DNA of 64,000 bases, taken from positions 11,348,501 to 11,412,500 of the forward strand of contig OX485808.1 of NCBI GenBank assembly GCA_950295325.1, written 5' to 3'. Below are positions 22,552 through 34,637 of this stretch, one piece after another. How positions within the stretch are numbered: position 1 is the first letter of the stretch; every line of letters begins with the position of its first letter. Position numbers and translations under genes: made by a program. The notes under the pieces were generated by a model, which was not told the DNA's origin, ran no database searches, and worked only from the letters and a program-made list of their open reading frames with translations. This DNA comes from Polytrichum commune. Lineage: Eukaryota; Streptophyta; Polytrichopsida; Polytrichales; Polytrichaceae.

Positions 22552-25500
22552 ATGGGGCGGCAAGCGGGGAAGTTTAAGGGGAAGGGCTTGATTGTGCCCA
22601 AGCAGGAAACTCCCATTTCGGACTACCTGTAAGAAATCTAAACTATTTATTTATTTATTTTGTTTTGTTTTTGTCTTGCTGGTTTTTATTTATTTATTTT
22701 TTTGGTCACTTTTTGAATTCGAAGCTCTGCCATCATTTTGTGTCCCGGATGTTGTTGGGTTGGTATCGAATTTGGGTCGGAGTTGCAAAGATATGTTGGT
22801 TGTGTATGTCATTCAAACTTGACCTAAAAAGGAATTCAACTTCACTCCTTGGTCGTGTCATGTTGGAACTAACTACTGTTGGTTTTCCTTCTGTGCAAGT
22901 GATGATGTGGGTTTGCTATTTTTCTGACTTTTAGATTCCAAGCTCTGCCATCATTTTGTTATGGCGGATGTTGTTGTTGGGTTGGTACCGAATTTGGAGA
23001 TATTTGCAAGATGTGGTGGTCGGAGTTACAACAACAATCTGGGTTATGTATGTATCTTTGTCTACCAAAGTTGACCTAAAAGGAACTTAACTTACTGTCT
23101 GGTCATGTCATGTTGAAACTACTGTTTTTTTTCCCTTGTGCTTTCGGATTTCAAATCTGCATCATTTTGTGTGCTGGATGTTGTTTGGGTCGGTACCGAA
23201 TTTGGGATTTTAATAAGGTAGATGCGGTGGTCGGAGTTGCAGTTTAATCTAGGATATGCATGCCACCTAAACTTGACCTAAAAGGAACACGAACTTGACT
23301 CTCTGGTCATGTCCTTGTACGTAAGTGGCCGATGTGGGTTTTGGGTGTGTGTGGGGTTGCTATTTTCCTTACTTATCGGAGTTCAAGCTCTGCCATCAAA
23401 TATTGTGCTGGATGTGGTTAGGTCGGTACCAAATTTTGAGATTTACTCAAGGGGTAAGTAGATGCAGTGGTCGGAGTTGCAATGTGTCTGGGTTATGTAT
23501 GTCACCTAAACTGTTATATCCTTTTGTGCAAATACTGATGTGGGTTTTTGCAGGACGGCAAGTGGTACATTCCAGGATGGTGATATCATGCTCAACAAAG
23601 AAGGGATCCGTGTCGTGTCCCAGACTCAGAGTTCAACTGTAAGTATTTAAACCTTCTCTGTGTGTCTCTAAGGTACTTCAAAAAAATCCCCTCTTTGATA
23701 AGCTCCTCCTTGGTTTGTTAGAAAATCCAATAGTAGTTATCGTCAACATTGCTGTGCTACAGACATCATCGATCCAGTCTTTGGCTAAAAACCCACCTCT
23801 AAACCAGTTAGCTCCAAATCAGGTGTAATTTAGGGTTACCCCAACTGGTGCAGCATTTCTTATCTCTCCTTGGAGCTTCTCCTGGGTGGTGATGATTTCT
23901 GTCTACATCCTTCAAGAAATGCCCTCTTCTTGTCTTGTTGGAAAACTGAACAGTATCCATCATCATTATCATCATCGATCTGGTTTTGGATACGAACCTG
24001 GTGCTACAGGCATCATCGATTTAGTTTTTAGCTCAAAATCCACCTCTAAACCATTTGGTCTGGTCTGGTCCTCAGTTGTCATGATGGAGTTTGTGTGTCT
24101 GTACAGACGAATCATGGCATTCATTGTAGACAGGTTATCAAACGATGCTTATGTGTCCATTGATTGAAAGTGAGGATAGTTGAGTCAGCTGGAATTCTTA
24201 GTACAGTTCTGGACATCTTGTGCCAGCATGACCAGGGGGTTCATGTTGTGGTTATGTAATTGCATGTGAATCTGTTTGCAACCAGTGTGGCAGTGACATT
24301 GAAATAGGCAACATTAGGTCAACGTTGTTTGTTAGACTGTCAGTTTGTCATTGGAAGGGGATCATTAATGCGTACTCCATTGGCACAAGAAGTGTTGTAT
24401 ATGTACCTGAGAGCGTTTGTACTCGAAGCATGTGGGCTACATTGTGATTATTTGCTTGGATTTGAAAGGTACATGTTTAAAATTCCAAACATTTTGTGAA
24501 ACATTGTTGTGCCTGCTTTCCTTTACTTGTTTTCCTTGTTATCTGTATTATTGTTTCTGCGGAGAGGTTGTTGAATGTTGGAAGTTTGGGTGGAATTTTG
24601 GGTGCAGCCAGCTGCCGATGGGAACATTTCACTCTCAGACCTGGAGACTGTGAAAGTGCTTGGCAAGGGAAGTGGTGGTGTCGTTCAGCTCGTCCGACAT
24701 AAATGGACCAATGAGACTTATGCCTTGAAGGTGAAGCTATACATAATAAATAACCTTTAACACTTATTTTAGAATTGGGTTAAGGTAGATGGGCCGTATT
24801 TGGTTACTTTTTGTTGTTTGCTGCCTTATACTACTTGGATCCGCGAGGTTGAAATTTATGTGCATCTGCAAATGTATATTAAGATAAGAAGCCACGATCA
24901 ATTCCATAAAGTTCTGGAGCTAATCTCAATTCTTTATGAATTATCAAAGTCCATCAACCGTGAGCCATAAGTTGGCCACAAATGTGCCCCCATTTATGTT
25001 GGCTAGTGAGCCTAGAATGGCTAACAACTTTTGAGCATGGAGTCCAAAGTCTTCCAAATACATGTTCTTATTGGTGTCCATTCTTAGAAGTTTACCTAAC
25101 CACTCACCAATCAAATATAGGCGACCAAATTAGGGCCGCTATCTTATCATGGTAGAGGAGACATGTTTGGCCAATCATACAATGTATAGAGTCACAGGCT
25201 CAGTTCTTACTTGTGCAACCATAATGTTAAAATATCTATAGTTTTTTGATGCAATTGAGGTGGTGACTTTGCATGTACCATCGAGAACGTTAGGAGATTG
25301 AGACATAAGTGGCAATGTGCATGTGCAGGTGATCCACATGAATATTGAAGAGATTACCCGGAAACAAATTGTTCAAGAGCTCAAAATCAACCATGCTTCT
25401 CAATGTCCATATGTGGTAGTTTGTTACCATGCATTTTATAACAATGGTTTCATATCCATTGTTCTTGAGTATATGGATGGGGGATCCCTTGCTGATATTA

Positions 25501-27618
25501 TGAAGGAACTGAAGCAGATCCCGGAGCCCAACTTGGCTGTTGTGAGCAAGCAAGTAAGTTCTACATCACAAACGTCCGGAGGCAAAAGTATCATGTAGAT
25601 CCAATAAAATGTTGAAATAACATCACAATTCCATGAATATTGTGGTTAAATAATTCCATCATTTTCTAATTTTCGTCTAATATGTGCTACATCATGCTAC
25701 CACGAAGCAAAGAGTTACATAAGTATAATGCATCAATGTAAGATAATTTAAACCAACAACTATGTAATGAACCACCCTTTGGAAGTTTGTGATCCACACA
25801 TCTAGATATTGGAGTAATCTGGCCAGATATTTCATGCCATATTTTGAAACAATGAAAGCTTGAAATATTTGTTTGATATGGTTTTGAGCAATGGTGGTGG
25901 GCTTGTTGGTGTTATTGAGCAGGTACTCCAGGGGCTAATGTATCTCCACCAAACTCGGCATATTATTCATAGGGATATTAAGCCCTCTAACCTTCTTATC
26001 AACCACAAGGGTGAAGTGAAAATTTCAGATTTTGGTGTTAGTGCTGTATTGGCAAACTCAATGGCTGTGCGTGACACTTTCGTTGGTACCTGCACATATA
26101 TGTCGGTGGGTTCTGAATAACTCTCCTTTGACACGCGTTTTACTCTGTGACTGACTAGCTTAAAATGTTATGTTTATGACCTGGAATGATTATGATTGCT
26201 CTTAGAGTACTGACTTATATTCGGAATCTCGATTTGCAGCCGGAGCGTGTTCTGGGCAGCACATATGGATTTGACAGTGATATTTGGAGTTTAGGGTTGA
26301 CGCTTTTGGAGTGTGCGTTAGGAAGATACCCTTACCAGCCCCCTGGAAGTGAGGAAGGCTGGATGAATTTCTATGAGCTTCTTCAAACCATTGTCGATCA
26401 GCCTCCTCCTGTTGCACCCTCTGACCGATTTTCTCCAGAATTTTGCTCTTTCATTTCAGCATGGTAATCCTTTTGCATCCATTATATTGCACCTGTGCCA
26501 TGACTTACATTAACACTTGGAAAATTCCATGCAGTTGTGTATGTTCATCTTAGCATATCCTTTTAAATTGAGTTCTCAGTGTGTATTCATATTTAACATT
26601 TTAACTGAACTGGATGGAGTGGGAGACCGTCAATTTTAAACCTGAAGGGCTGGCATGTGACAGTTTGCAGAGAGACCCCAAGGCTCGACCATCTGCAGCC
26701 GAACTTTTGGTAAGAGTCTGTGGACCATTGAATGACTCGTAACAACCCTCTCACGTGTTAATATTTAAACAACAATTGTACCAACTATGTTTCTGTTTTT
26801 GAGGTGATCAGGTATGTCCTAGTGTCATTCAAAATCTGCTTTTCCTATGCGTGCTTAGCCCCAAACCGAAGGACAAGGTCTTACTTTTGGAATTCATACA
26901 TGGGTAGACTATGCGTAATCATAAGACTACGGGTAGACCATGTGAATTATATTACTATTGGTAGACTAAAAGTATTATATTTTGTAGAGGTTTCAACTTA
27001 TTGAAAAGTGACATGTGACACTCTTTTCAAAATTTGAATTAACTTCTGTCGAAAGTAGATGGGTATTAAGCGGTTACTTTATCTGACTTGCCCACTTCTC
27101 CTAGGATATGAAAGCACAAGATGGTTAGCAAATCCAAATCGAGGCTGTAGCCACTTTCCAAATAACTTTTGGAGCTCATATGAATTTGTTATTCATTACC
27201 ATAGTGAAGAGTCTCGTGCTCATTAAATGATCATAAACATTCCCCCAATCATGTTGATTATTGAGCCTATAATGGTTATCAAATTTTTGATCACGAAGTC
27301 CAATTTCTTCTAAACACATGTCTTTTTGGGTATCTGTTCTTGGAGCCACACCAAACCACATACCACTCAAATATAGGTGTCCCAATAAGAAATGTAATCG
27401 AATAAGGGTTGTCTACTCTACGGTATTACAGGTGTTGCTATTATATCATGGTACCTGATTATTCAGTTATTGACACCTTTGAGCAAAATCAACGGAGAGC
27501 GTTCTTCTAAATTTGTGAGTATGTGATATTATTGCAGAACCATCCATTTGTGCAGAAGTACAATGAGCAGGAGTATGGACTGGCCACCTTGTTACCCCCT
27601 CTACTACCTCTTGCGTAG
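22552..27618 (+). CDS. MKK6: Group-A MAP kinase kinase, MKK6-like, eight exons
   Basis: Dual-specificity kinase that phosphorylates a MAPK; MKK6 orthologs act in cytokinesis and stress signalling. Exons 22552-22628, 23554-23638, 24608-24730, 25329-25553, 25923-26105, 26240-26463, 26664-26709, 27538-27618, all GT-AG with phases that join, giving 347 residues. The start is followed by a basic docking-like stretch ending L13-I-V15, then FLTASGTF-like [13 protein letters not shown]. The kinase has glycine loop GKGSGG (73-78), ATP lysine K95 in [12 protein letters not shown] at 186-193, DFG at 206-208, the plant S/T-x5-S/T activation site S216-x5-T222, and SPER at 231-234. Odd points: the loop reads GTCTYMSPER where GTYNYMSPER is usual, and the C-terminus ends shortly after HPFVQKY. 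Introns 3 and 7 hold R1 MITE copies; introns 1 and 2 are tandemly repetitive. MKK1/2-like is the alternative. Confidence 0.96.
22722..23553 (+). repeat. Four tandem units of about 220 bp filling MKK intron 1
   Basis: AAGCTCTGCCATCATTTTG or a variant starts at 22722, 22940, 23153 and 23385; each unit continues with GGTCGGTACCGAATTTGGG-type sequence, GGTCGGAGTTGCA, CTTGACCTAAAAGGAA and GATGTGGGTTT. The last unit's GATGTGGGTTTTTGCAG is the splice acceptor of exon 2, so acceptor-like ends are repeated through the intron. Confidence 0.8.
23709..24060 (+). repeat. Two tandem diverged units in MKK intron 2
   Basis: A block from TTGGTTTGTTAGAAAATCC through GTGCTACAGACATCATCGAT to CCACCTCTAAACCAGTT (23709-23820) recurs as TTGTCTTGTTGGAAAACTG through GTGCTACAGGCATCATCGAT to CCACCTCTAAACCATTT (23932-24055). 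Confidence 0.7.
24781..25148 (+). mobile_element. R1 MITE family copy in MKK intron 3
   Basis: Begins TAAGGTAGATGGGCCGTATT just 50 bp after the exon 3 donor and ends near GGGCCGCTATCTTA. Same orientation as the host gene. Family landmarks GAGCATGGAGTCCAAAGTC and ACCACTCACCAATCAAATAT (diverged) are present. Confidence 0.7.
27052..27420 (+). mobile_element. R1 MITE family copy in MKK intron 7
   Basis: Begins AAGTAGATGGGTATTAAGCG, carries AAATCCAAATCGAGGC, GTGCTCATTAAATGATCATA and CATACCACTCAAATATAGG, and ends GGGTTGTCTACTCTA. Same orientation as the gene and as the copy in intron 3. Confidence 0.75.
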
Positions 27619-29689
27619 TAGGAGCGCCCTCACCCTGAGTTCTATTATTTGTCAGTCTCAGAAGGGTTTTTTCTTTGTGACAAGTTGTCAAGCAACATGA
27701 GCTTTTTGTTTCAGACTTTGTAAACTAGTACTGGCCCTTCATATGTAAAGAAACATGAAGAGCTTCTAGTAGGTATTAATTATTATGGCAGCAGCTTGAG
27801 GTATGTTTACACTGGTTCTCCTTTGCTGTTTGTTAGCAGTAGTGGTGGTGGTGGTGGTGGTGGTGGTGCCTTTGCTTCTTCCGCCACATCATTACTGCAA
27901 GCACAAAGGAATTATGGCTTGAGAATTCCGCCACATCATTGACACGTACTTCTCATAATGCAATGCTGGCCTCGGAGATTGCTAATTCATCCCGTAATGC
28001 AGAGCTGGCTGGCTTAGTTTTTTCTGGTTGTATCTAGCAGTTCCAGGGATTTTTTCTTTCAAGTTTGCATTCTCGTGTACTTACGAACACCTAGAATCAA
28101 TCTGACTCACTTCTGAACTGCTTCCAAAAGTTATAGATGGATTTTGTTGTGCATTTCTTTCTTTCTCTTGTAGACATAGCATTCTTGAAATTTCAACCAC
28201 CTAGGGCTTAATAGTTTTAGAAGCTGAAGCTTATGTCATGCAAGCAGGTAGGTTATCTTGTTGTAAAATTATGTTGAGACACTTTCTCTTGAGTGATGGT
28301 TAAGCTTTTATGGTATTGGATCACGAGCCAGTACCTACCAATATATGTTACAGAGCATGAAACAGGGTATTACTGCAATATATGTATCCTTCCTTTCCTC
28401 ATGAATATGAAAGAATGAGCTTCGATCAAAGACTGATGAACTGTGTTACCCTACTCACGACCTTGACAATGCATTCTCCAAACTCTTAAATTTGCATACT
28501 TTTTTTGAGTATTGATCTCCATCTTCACTGCTGCTGGAGCTTTCAAATTAATTAAGTTCAATAATGCCCCTTACCTGGTAATCTTTTTCCCCTTTCTCTG
28601 AACTTGTTTACACTTCCATCTTCAACTTTGCAATTTATGCCTGGCTGAAATGAAACAAATTTCTTGACGAGCAGTAAGGTGTGTGCGGTCACTCTCCTTG
28701 ATTGGATGCTTCTCAGAATATAAACCTGTTCAAAGGAAAAAAAGAAAAAAAGACTTTCACTCTGGCCTCTTTCAAAGATCAAAGAAGGTCTGAATTTCAA
28801 TCCAATTTTGGCTGATGTTTCGTAGTAAACTTGCCAATGCAACACATGTTTTGTTGTGTAAATCTACTCCATAAAGGTTGGAGAACTTGAAGAATGAACT
28901 GAACAACACCACCCACATGCCGTATACAAAACTCATGGGGTATACGAAAGTGCCCACAAACTCATGGACCCTTTAAGTCACCTTAGATAGAAACTTACAC
29001 CAACCCCACCCCACATCTCTTTATGGAAACTATGAGAAGTTCATAACAATTTTTCTTTTATACCACCGAGGTGTGGGTGGGGTTACGGGTACACGGCATA
29101 AATAGTGGAAAGGAACGAAGGACTATTATGCACATGGGACAAAGAAAATAATGGCTTGAATGTGGGGGCTGCTCTGTGGTACCTGGTATTATGATAGCTC
29201 AAGGTGAGTTTACCGGGGACTTTTTTTTTCTCTTTTTCTTTTCATTTTTCATAAAGAGTGCCGCATGCGACCTACTCAAGAGAGGAGCAGCTATTGTACA
29301 TTCATAATATTGGATGGAGGAATGAAAATAAGGAATGAAATACATTTGTTCATCCCAAAAAGATTCTTTCCAAAAGAGGGAACGGTTATTTCCCTCAAAA
29401 ACATGTATAGCATTTTGGGTGATAAATGACCAAGAAAAATTTAGTGGTGTTTACACAAAACTACTGTTTCGGTGGTTGATGGTTGTATTTTACTTCCTTT
29501 AGTCCTTGCTCTGAGCGATATTTAAGGAGGGGAAAGGTGTATTGTTGGCTACCGAAACCACGATCACTCTTACTTGCCCAACTATGATACAAGGTGTAGT
29601 CGGGGAGGACTCACGATGGTTGTCATTCATTTTCTCTGGCTTTGTTTTGTTTGTAGTTACTATGTGGCACTCGAAGAGAACCGTAGGAG
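27619..29689. other. MKK 3' flank and intergenic DNA
   Basis: The MKK 3' UTR must begin at 27619; its end is not evident. A (GGT)n run is at 27843-27868. 28790-28900 is a repeat segment also seen, diverged, at 39405-39520 and 40970-41060 (TGATGTTTC, TGCAACACA, TTGGAGAA landmarks). No further gene recognised. Confidence 0.4.
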
Positions 29690-30610
29690 GTAATTGTTCT
29701 TACACCATGCCCACACTAGGGGCCAATCGTCGCTCCTCGGGAGCAGCGGGGGGGTCCTTCTCAAAGGGGGGGAAGAAAGGGGGGGGGGGGGGGAGTTCAT
29801 CTCTTTCCGAAACTTACTACCACCAGTAAGGATTTTCCGTCCCGCTCACAACATCCTCCCTAGATGCAATGCACTACAATTTCGCCCGTTCACTTCACTG
29901 CACATACACAAGACAAGAAACTCCTATCAAGATGGAAACCCTCCCACCGCCATCCCTACCGTGGGGCATGGTCACAGACAACCTTCGCATCAGAGTCCAC
30001 CAAAACCCGCTCGCCTCCACTCCACGCGCAGATTGCACCCGCAGACGACGAATCCGCTCCTCAAACAATCACACCCGTCGTGTGTAAACGACGCATGTGT
30101 GTTGCTATTACTTCATTCAACGCAATTGTGAGCGAAAGTGGGCCCGAACCACAACTCAAAGATCGCGGTGGTTGTGGGTGTACATAAACGCACCTTCGAA
30201 TTCAGGGGTGGCCATTTTGTAAAGGGTTTTTTTCTCAGGTCGACCAGGTTTGCATGTGCATCAATGCGGTCTGGTCAGGCTCCCTTTTCCTTTCATTCAA
30301 CTGCCTGTCTGTGGGCCAACCTCCATCATCCCAAAGCAAGATTCAGGTGCCTGCCAGCCTTGTTTTGTTGCGGAATTATCTTATGTATGTGAGGACACAG
30401 CACGTTGCCTGCCGACGTTGTTGTAGTAGTAGTAGTAGTAGTAGTAGTTGTAGTCGCCGTTGTCGTAGTAGTAGTAGTAGTAGTAGTGGCCCAAGGCTCC
30501 TTTTTGTAATTTATTCGGAGAATTCAAGGACCCAACTAACGGTTCAGGCGAATCCACCCATACCCTCGTTCCTTGTTGGATGCCTAGGCCCTTGCCTCCA
30601 ATGAACCACT
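29690..30610. other. GC-richer segment without a recognised gene
   Basis: More GC-rich than its surroundings, with a frame of 145 codons at 29694-30131 whose product (P, H, R and S rich, low complexity) matches nothing I recognise. A G18 run sits near 29778-29795. Could be an old exon, a non-coding RNA start region or simply low-complexity DNA. Confidence 0.3.
30421..30487. repeat. (GTA)n compound microsatellite
   Basis: Two runs of GTA units separated by GTTGTAGTCGCCGTTGTC. An (ACA)n run follows at 30808-30834. Confidence 0.9.
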
Positions 30611-31551
30611 GTACGGGTTGTTTCGCCCCAGCCCTAACTAATTGTGGGTACGAGGCTAATAGATGTGGCTCGCCTTAGGCTTCGTGGCGTCTAAGGTATG
30701 TGTATGTATGTGGGGTGTAATTGGGTTACTGTTTCAAGTTCTCCAACTCCTACCGACTAAAGATACAAAAAACCAGACTCGTGTTGCATCAACACGTTTG
30801 CGATGAAGCAACAACAACAACAACAACAACAACAAACAAACATTGGATTGAGAATCAGACCTCCGTTGATTTAGTTACGGTTGTTGGAAGTGTGTGTTGG
30901 GTTGGTTTTGCAACTCTATACACACGTCCTCCTAGTTTGTGTTGGAGTGTTGAGTGAGGAGGAGGGGTGAGTAAAGTCGAAGGCTTTTAAAACCGATCTT
31001 TTAAGAATAGGTCACTGCGTTTTCACCTTCTTAACCCTTAAAGGACAATGCTGCCCCACGGGTTTGGTATTATTTTGGGAGAATCTTGTTCAAAACTTCT
31101 GCTCCATTGCACCAAATGGGGTTTTTAGAATGCCAAATCGAGCACCTTAGCAAGATCTATACTTCTTTAGAATAGAGCCTATGTAAATTAATTGGTTAAT
31201 CATGCTTAAAATGAATTTTAAAAGATATTTTGGGTGTGGTATCGGGAAAGCATATGTCCTTTAAGGGTTAACGGGTGCGTTTACATAGACACCTTCAAAT
31301 CGTTGGGCCTATGAATCACAAGTGTAAACCTATAAAGTTGGTTCACCTTGGTTCTATGGAGCTTTTTTTAAAGTCCGGCCATGTGAAGGCGTCCATTTGA
31401 AACGGGAAAAAACTATTTTGAAACATGGTGTGAGATAACATTAGTTAACCGTTGCCGGGCGTTTCCATGGGCCAATGAACATATCGAATCTTGTGCTTGG
31501 ATAATTCCCTCTTGATGCAGCACTAAGAAGTTGGAGATTCGGTGTGAACTA
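30611..31551. other. Intergenic, nothing recognised
   Basis: Short frames only; no shared repeat apart from the (ACA)n run at 30808-30834. Confidence 0.45.
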
Positions 31552-31925
31552 CACTAATTATGATATTTAGTGCCACCGATTCTAATCGCCTTGCTCAATA
31601 GGAATTGTAAACCGCGGTGTAGTGTCACCAACACTAAATGTTAGCCCCGCTTTATTTGTCGTTCCTTGTAAAGTTTTTGAGGGTTTATAGATTTACAGTG
31701 TCGCAATTACTGTCACTTACGAAGTGATCTTTCAACCAAATTTGAATCGTCTATGACAATCTTTCATCACTACTTGTTGACAAGAGAAGGTAGGGTTTTG
31801 GGCCGATGGATGAACTCATCCATCACCCATGACACTACTTGTTCATTTATTCATAACAAGTCTCTTCCGGATAGTTACCATGGTGACATTAAATACCATA
31901 TGGCACTAAACATCATATTTAGTGT
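31552..31925 (+). mobile_element. R5 family element, full-length copy
   Basis: Begins CACTAATTATGATATTTAGTG and ends CACTAAACATCATATTTAGTG, with TTTACAGTGTCGCAATTACT inside, collinear with 45052-45391. No coding frame. Followed at 31945-32010 by a reversed R1 scrap. Confidence 0.65.
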
Positions 31926-32632
31926 AGTTGTGTGCAGAAGCTTATATGCGAGCTATATATGGCATAGCTTGTGGTTAAGAACAAACACCAAAATGAAATG
32001 TGTTGCGATGAGATTGACCTATACATGTACTCATAAAACAAGAATTGAATGAGGCAATTTACAATCCCATCCAACAGCCCATGATGTATGACAAACCTAC
32101 TTTAAAGCTAAAAGAAAGTCAGAATGTAAAACATAGAAGTGAAAATAAAAATAAAAATAATTCTTCATTATTTATTTATTTTATGACCGAAATTGCTAGA
32201 AATGACATTCCAAAACATCATACAAATTCGAACGAATGTGTCAATATTTGAATGATTGTCGACAATTTGACTTTCTCGAAAAATTCGAAGACGGAAAAAG
32301 CATGGGTGTATTTATGTGGGGCTGGAGGTAGTGACGGTTATAGGGCCGCCTACCTGAGCCCCGGCCCGGCCCCTTTATTCGCAAAGCAAATTGAGGAGCT
32401 TTGGGGGAATAAATTAAAAGGTCATAACTTAGTTCTTCCGGTCTTCCTTCTAGTTAGTTACTTACGTGTGTCTTAAAGCGGACTTTTAATTTCTTCTGTG
32501 GCTGCAGGGCCTGTGACAAAACAAAAAAAAATGATTCACAAGGGGGAGACAAAACATGTAGTCGCAATTGATGAGCAAGTGCCAAAGTCTCACTTGGGAG
32601 GTGTATATGATGGGCCTTACATGTGGGTCACT
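31926..32632. other. Intergenic flank of the nested hAT-like elements
   Basis: No gene. Ends in the target site GGGTCACT (32625-32632) of the outer element. Confidence 0.45.
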
Positions 32633-34629
32633 CGAGGGGAGTTCACTGCGATAATATTAGAAAACAACGTGCGGGAAAATATAGGGTAATTTATATTCAC
32701 AAAAGGAAAAACTTAGAATTTTCTTAGAAGTAATATAGGTGAGTATGTATGATTATTTTTTTATTATAAATAATATAGGCTTGATACAAATAATGCATAT
32801 TCTTAAAATATTTGTAAAAATATACTGTAGGATTTAAGGATCCTAGGTTTTTTTTGAAATAGGGTGTCCTTTGTGTTCAGAGGCGGGAAGATTTTGGATG
32901 AAAAACTACGTCGATTCAGTTGAAAAAATGGGATGAAAGATTGATGAGGGCGGATGACGGATTCCTGGGTTTAGGATTAAAGGCATGCATTATTTGTTGA
33001 TTATATACTAGTGTTCTCTCGGGGAGTTCACTAGACATGTATATATGTATACACGTGCGTGACAAGCGTATTTATTCAAGGGGTATTTAATTATCCATCC
33101 TTAATTTTTTGTACCGTATTATTATATAATTTCTAATTTTTTTTTTAAATGACCCTATAATTACTTTAAAATTTGATGAAGCTCTAATTTTAAGCTAGGT
33201 ATGTTCATTATAATTCTTTTATTTTGCTCCAAAGGGTTTAAGAGCATTCGAAGTACTAAGTCACCAAAATCCAAGGCACAACAAGGTTTTACATTAAGAG
33301 TGTTCATAAACAATTTCAAACAACAAAATCAACCCATGTTCCTCAATCAAGTTACACGCACAATTAAACACAACGGTACTGAGTGTAAAAAAAACAATTA
33401 AAACACCAACAACAAAGCAAGAAAAAATAGGGTCCATGCAATAATGTAGAAGGGTATAGAGTTAATACTACAGCATCCTGCTTGAAGCAGACAGACACAA
33501 GACCAACCAAAACTCCTCTAATTTATCTTGAGAAATTGTTTCTAGCATTTAAAAATACTAGCAAAACTGTTCATAGCAAATGAAAGATGTCATGTTCATC
33601 TTGCAAAACAATTCCTAGCTTTTAAGAACACTAGTATATAATCAACAAATAATGCATGCCTTTAAACCTAAACCCAGGAATCCGTCATCCGCCCTCATCA
33701 ATCTTTCATCCCATTTTTTCAACTGAATCGACATAGTTTTTCATCCAAAATCTTCCCGCCTTTGAACACAAAGGACACCCTATTTCAAAAAAAACCTAGG
33801 ATCCTTAAATCCTACGGTATATTTTTACAAATATTTTAAAAATATGCGTTATTTGTATCAAGCCTATATTATTTATAATACAAATTTTATCATACATACT
33901 CACCTATATTACTTCTAAGAAAATTCTAAGTTTTTCCTTTTGTGAATATAAATTACCCTATATTTTCCCGCACGTTGTTTTCTAATATTATCGCAGTGAA
34001 CTCCCCGAGAGTGTTCTTAAAAGCTAGGAATTGTTTTGCAAGATGAACATGACATCTTTCATTTGCTATGAACAGTTCTGCTAGTATTTTTAAATGCTAG
34101 AAACAATTTCTCAAGATAAATTAGAGGAGTTTTGGTTGGTCTTGTGTCTGTCTGCTTCAAGCAGGATGTTGTAGTATTAACTCTATACCCTTCTACATTA
34201 TTGCATGGACCCTAGTTTTGCTTGCTTTGTTGTTGGTGTTTTAATTGTTTTTTTTACACTCAGTACCGTTGTGTTTAATTGTGCATGTAACTTGATTGAG
34301 GAACATTGGCTGATTTTGTTGTTTGAAACTGTTTATGAACACTCTTAATGTAAAACCTTGCTGTGCCTTGGATTTTGGTGACTTAGTACTTTGAATGCTC
34401 TTAAACCCTTTGGAGCAAAATCAAATAATTATAATGAACATACCTAGCTTAAAATTAGAGCTTCATCAAATTTAAAAGTAATTATAGGGTCATTTAAAAA
34501 ACAAAAAAATTAGCAAATTATATAATAATACGGTACAAAAAATTAAGGATGGATAATTAAATACCCCTTGAATAAATACCCTTGTCACGCACGTATATAC
34601 ATATATACATGTCTAGTGAACTCCCCGAG
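32633..34629 (+). mobile_element. R2 outer hAT-like non-autonomous element, interrupted by its own relative
   Basis: Terminal inverted repeats CGAGGGGAGTTCACT at 32633-32647 (two changes from CTCGGGGAGTTCACT) and AGTGAACTCCCCGAG ending at 34629. Flanked by perfect 8 bp duplications GGGTCACT (32625-32632 and 34630-34637). Removing the inner element and one 8 bp duplicate leaves 997 bp. AT-rich, no transposase frame. The 8 bp duplication is the hAT hallmark. Confidence 0.88.
33018..34009 (-). mobile_element. R2 inner hAT-like element nested in the outer copy, opposite orientation
   Basis: Perfect 15 bp terminal inverted repeats CTCGGGGAGTTCACT / AGTGAACTCCCCGAG, flanked by AGTGTTCT at 33010-33017 and 34010-34017 (8 bp). 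Its 992 bp are the reverse complement of the outer element with only scattered differences, so the two copies are close relatives and the inner one is younger. Together they form interleaved inverted repeats, X-Y-X'-Y'. Confidence 0.9.
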
Positions 34630-34637
34630 GGGTCACT

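Noticed and set aside
22249-22563. Frames with long (SL)n or (RE)n runs over the GA tract
   Set aside because: They are translations of the GA microsatellite and overlap the MKK leader; no protein family.
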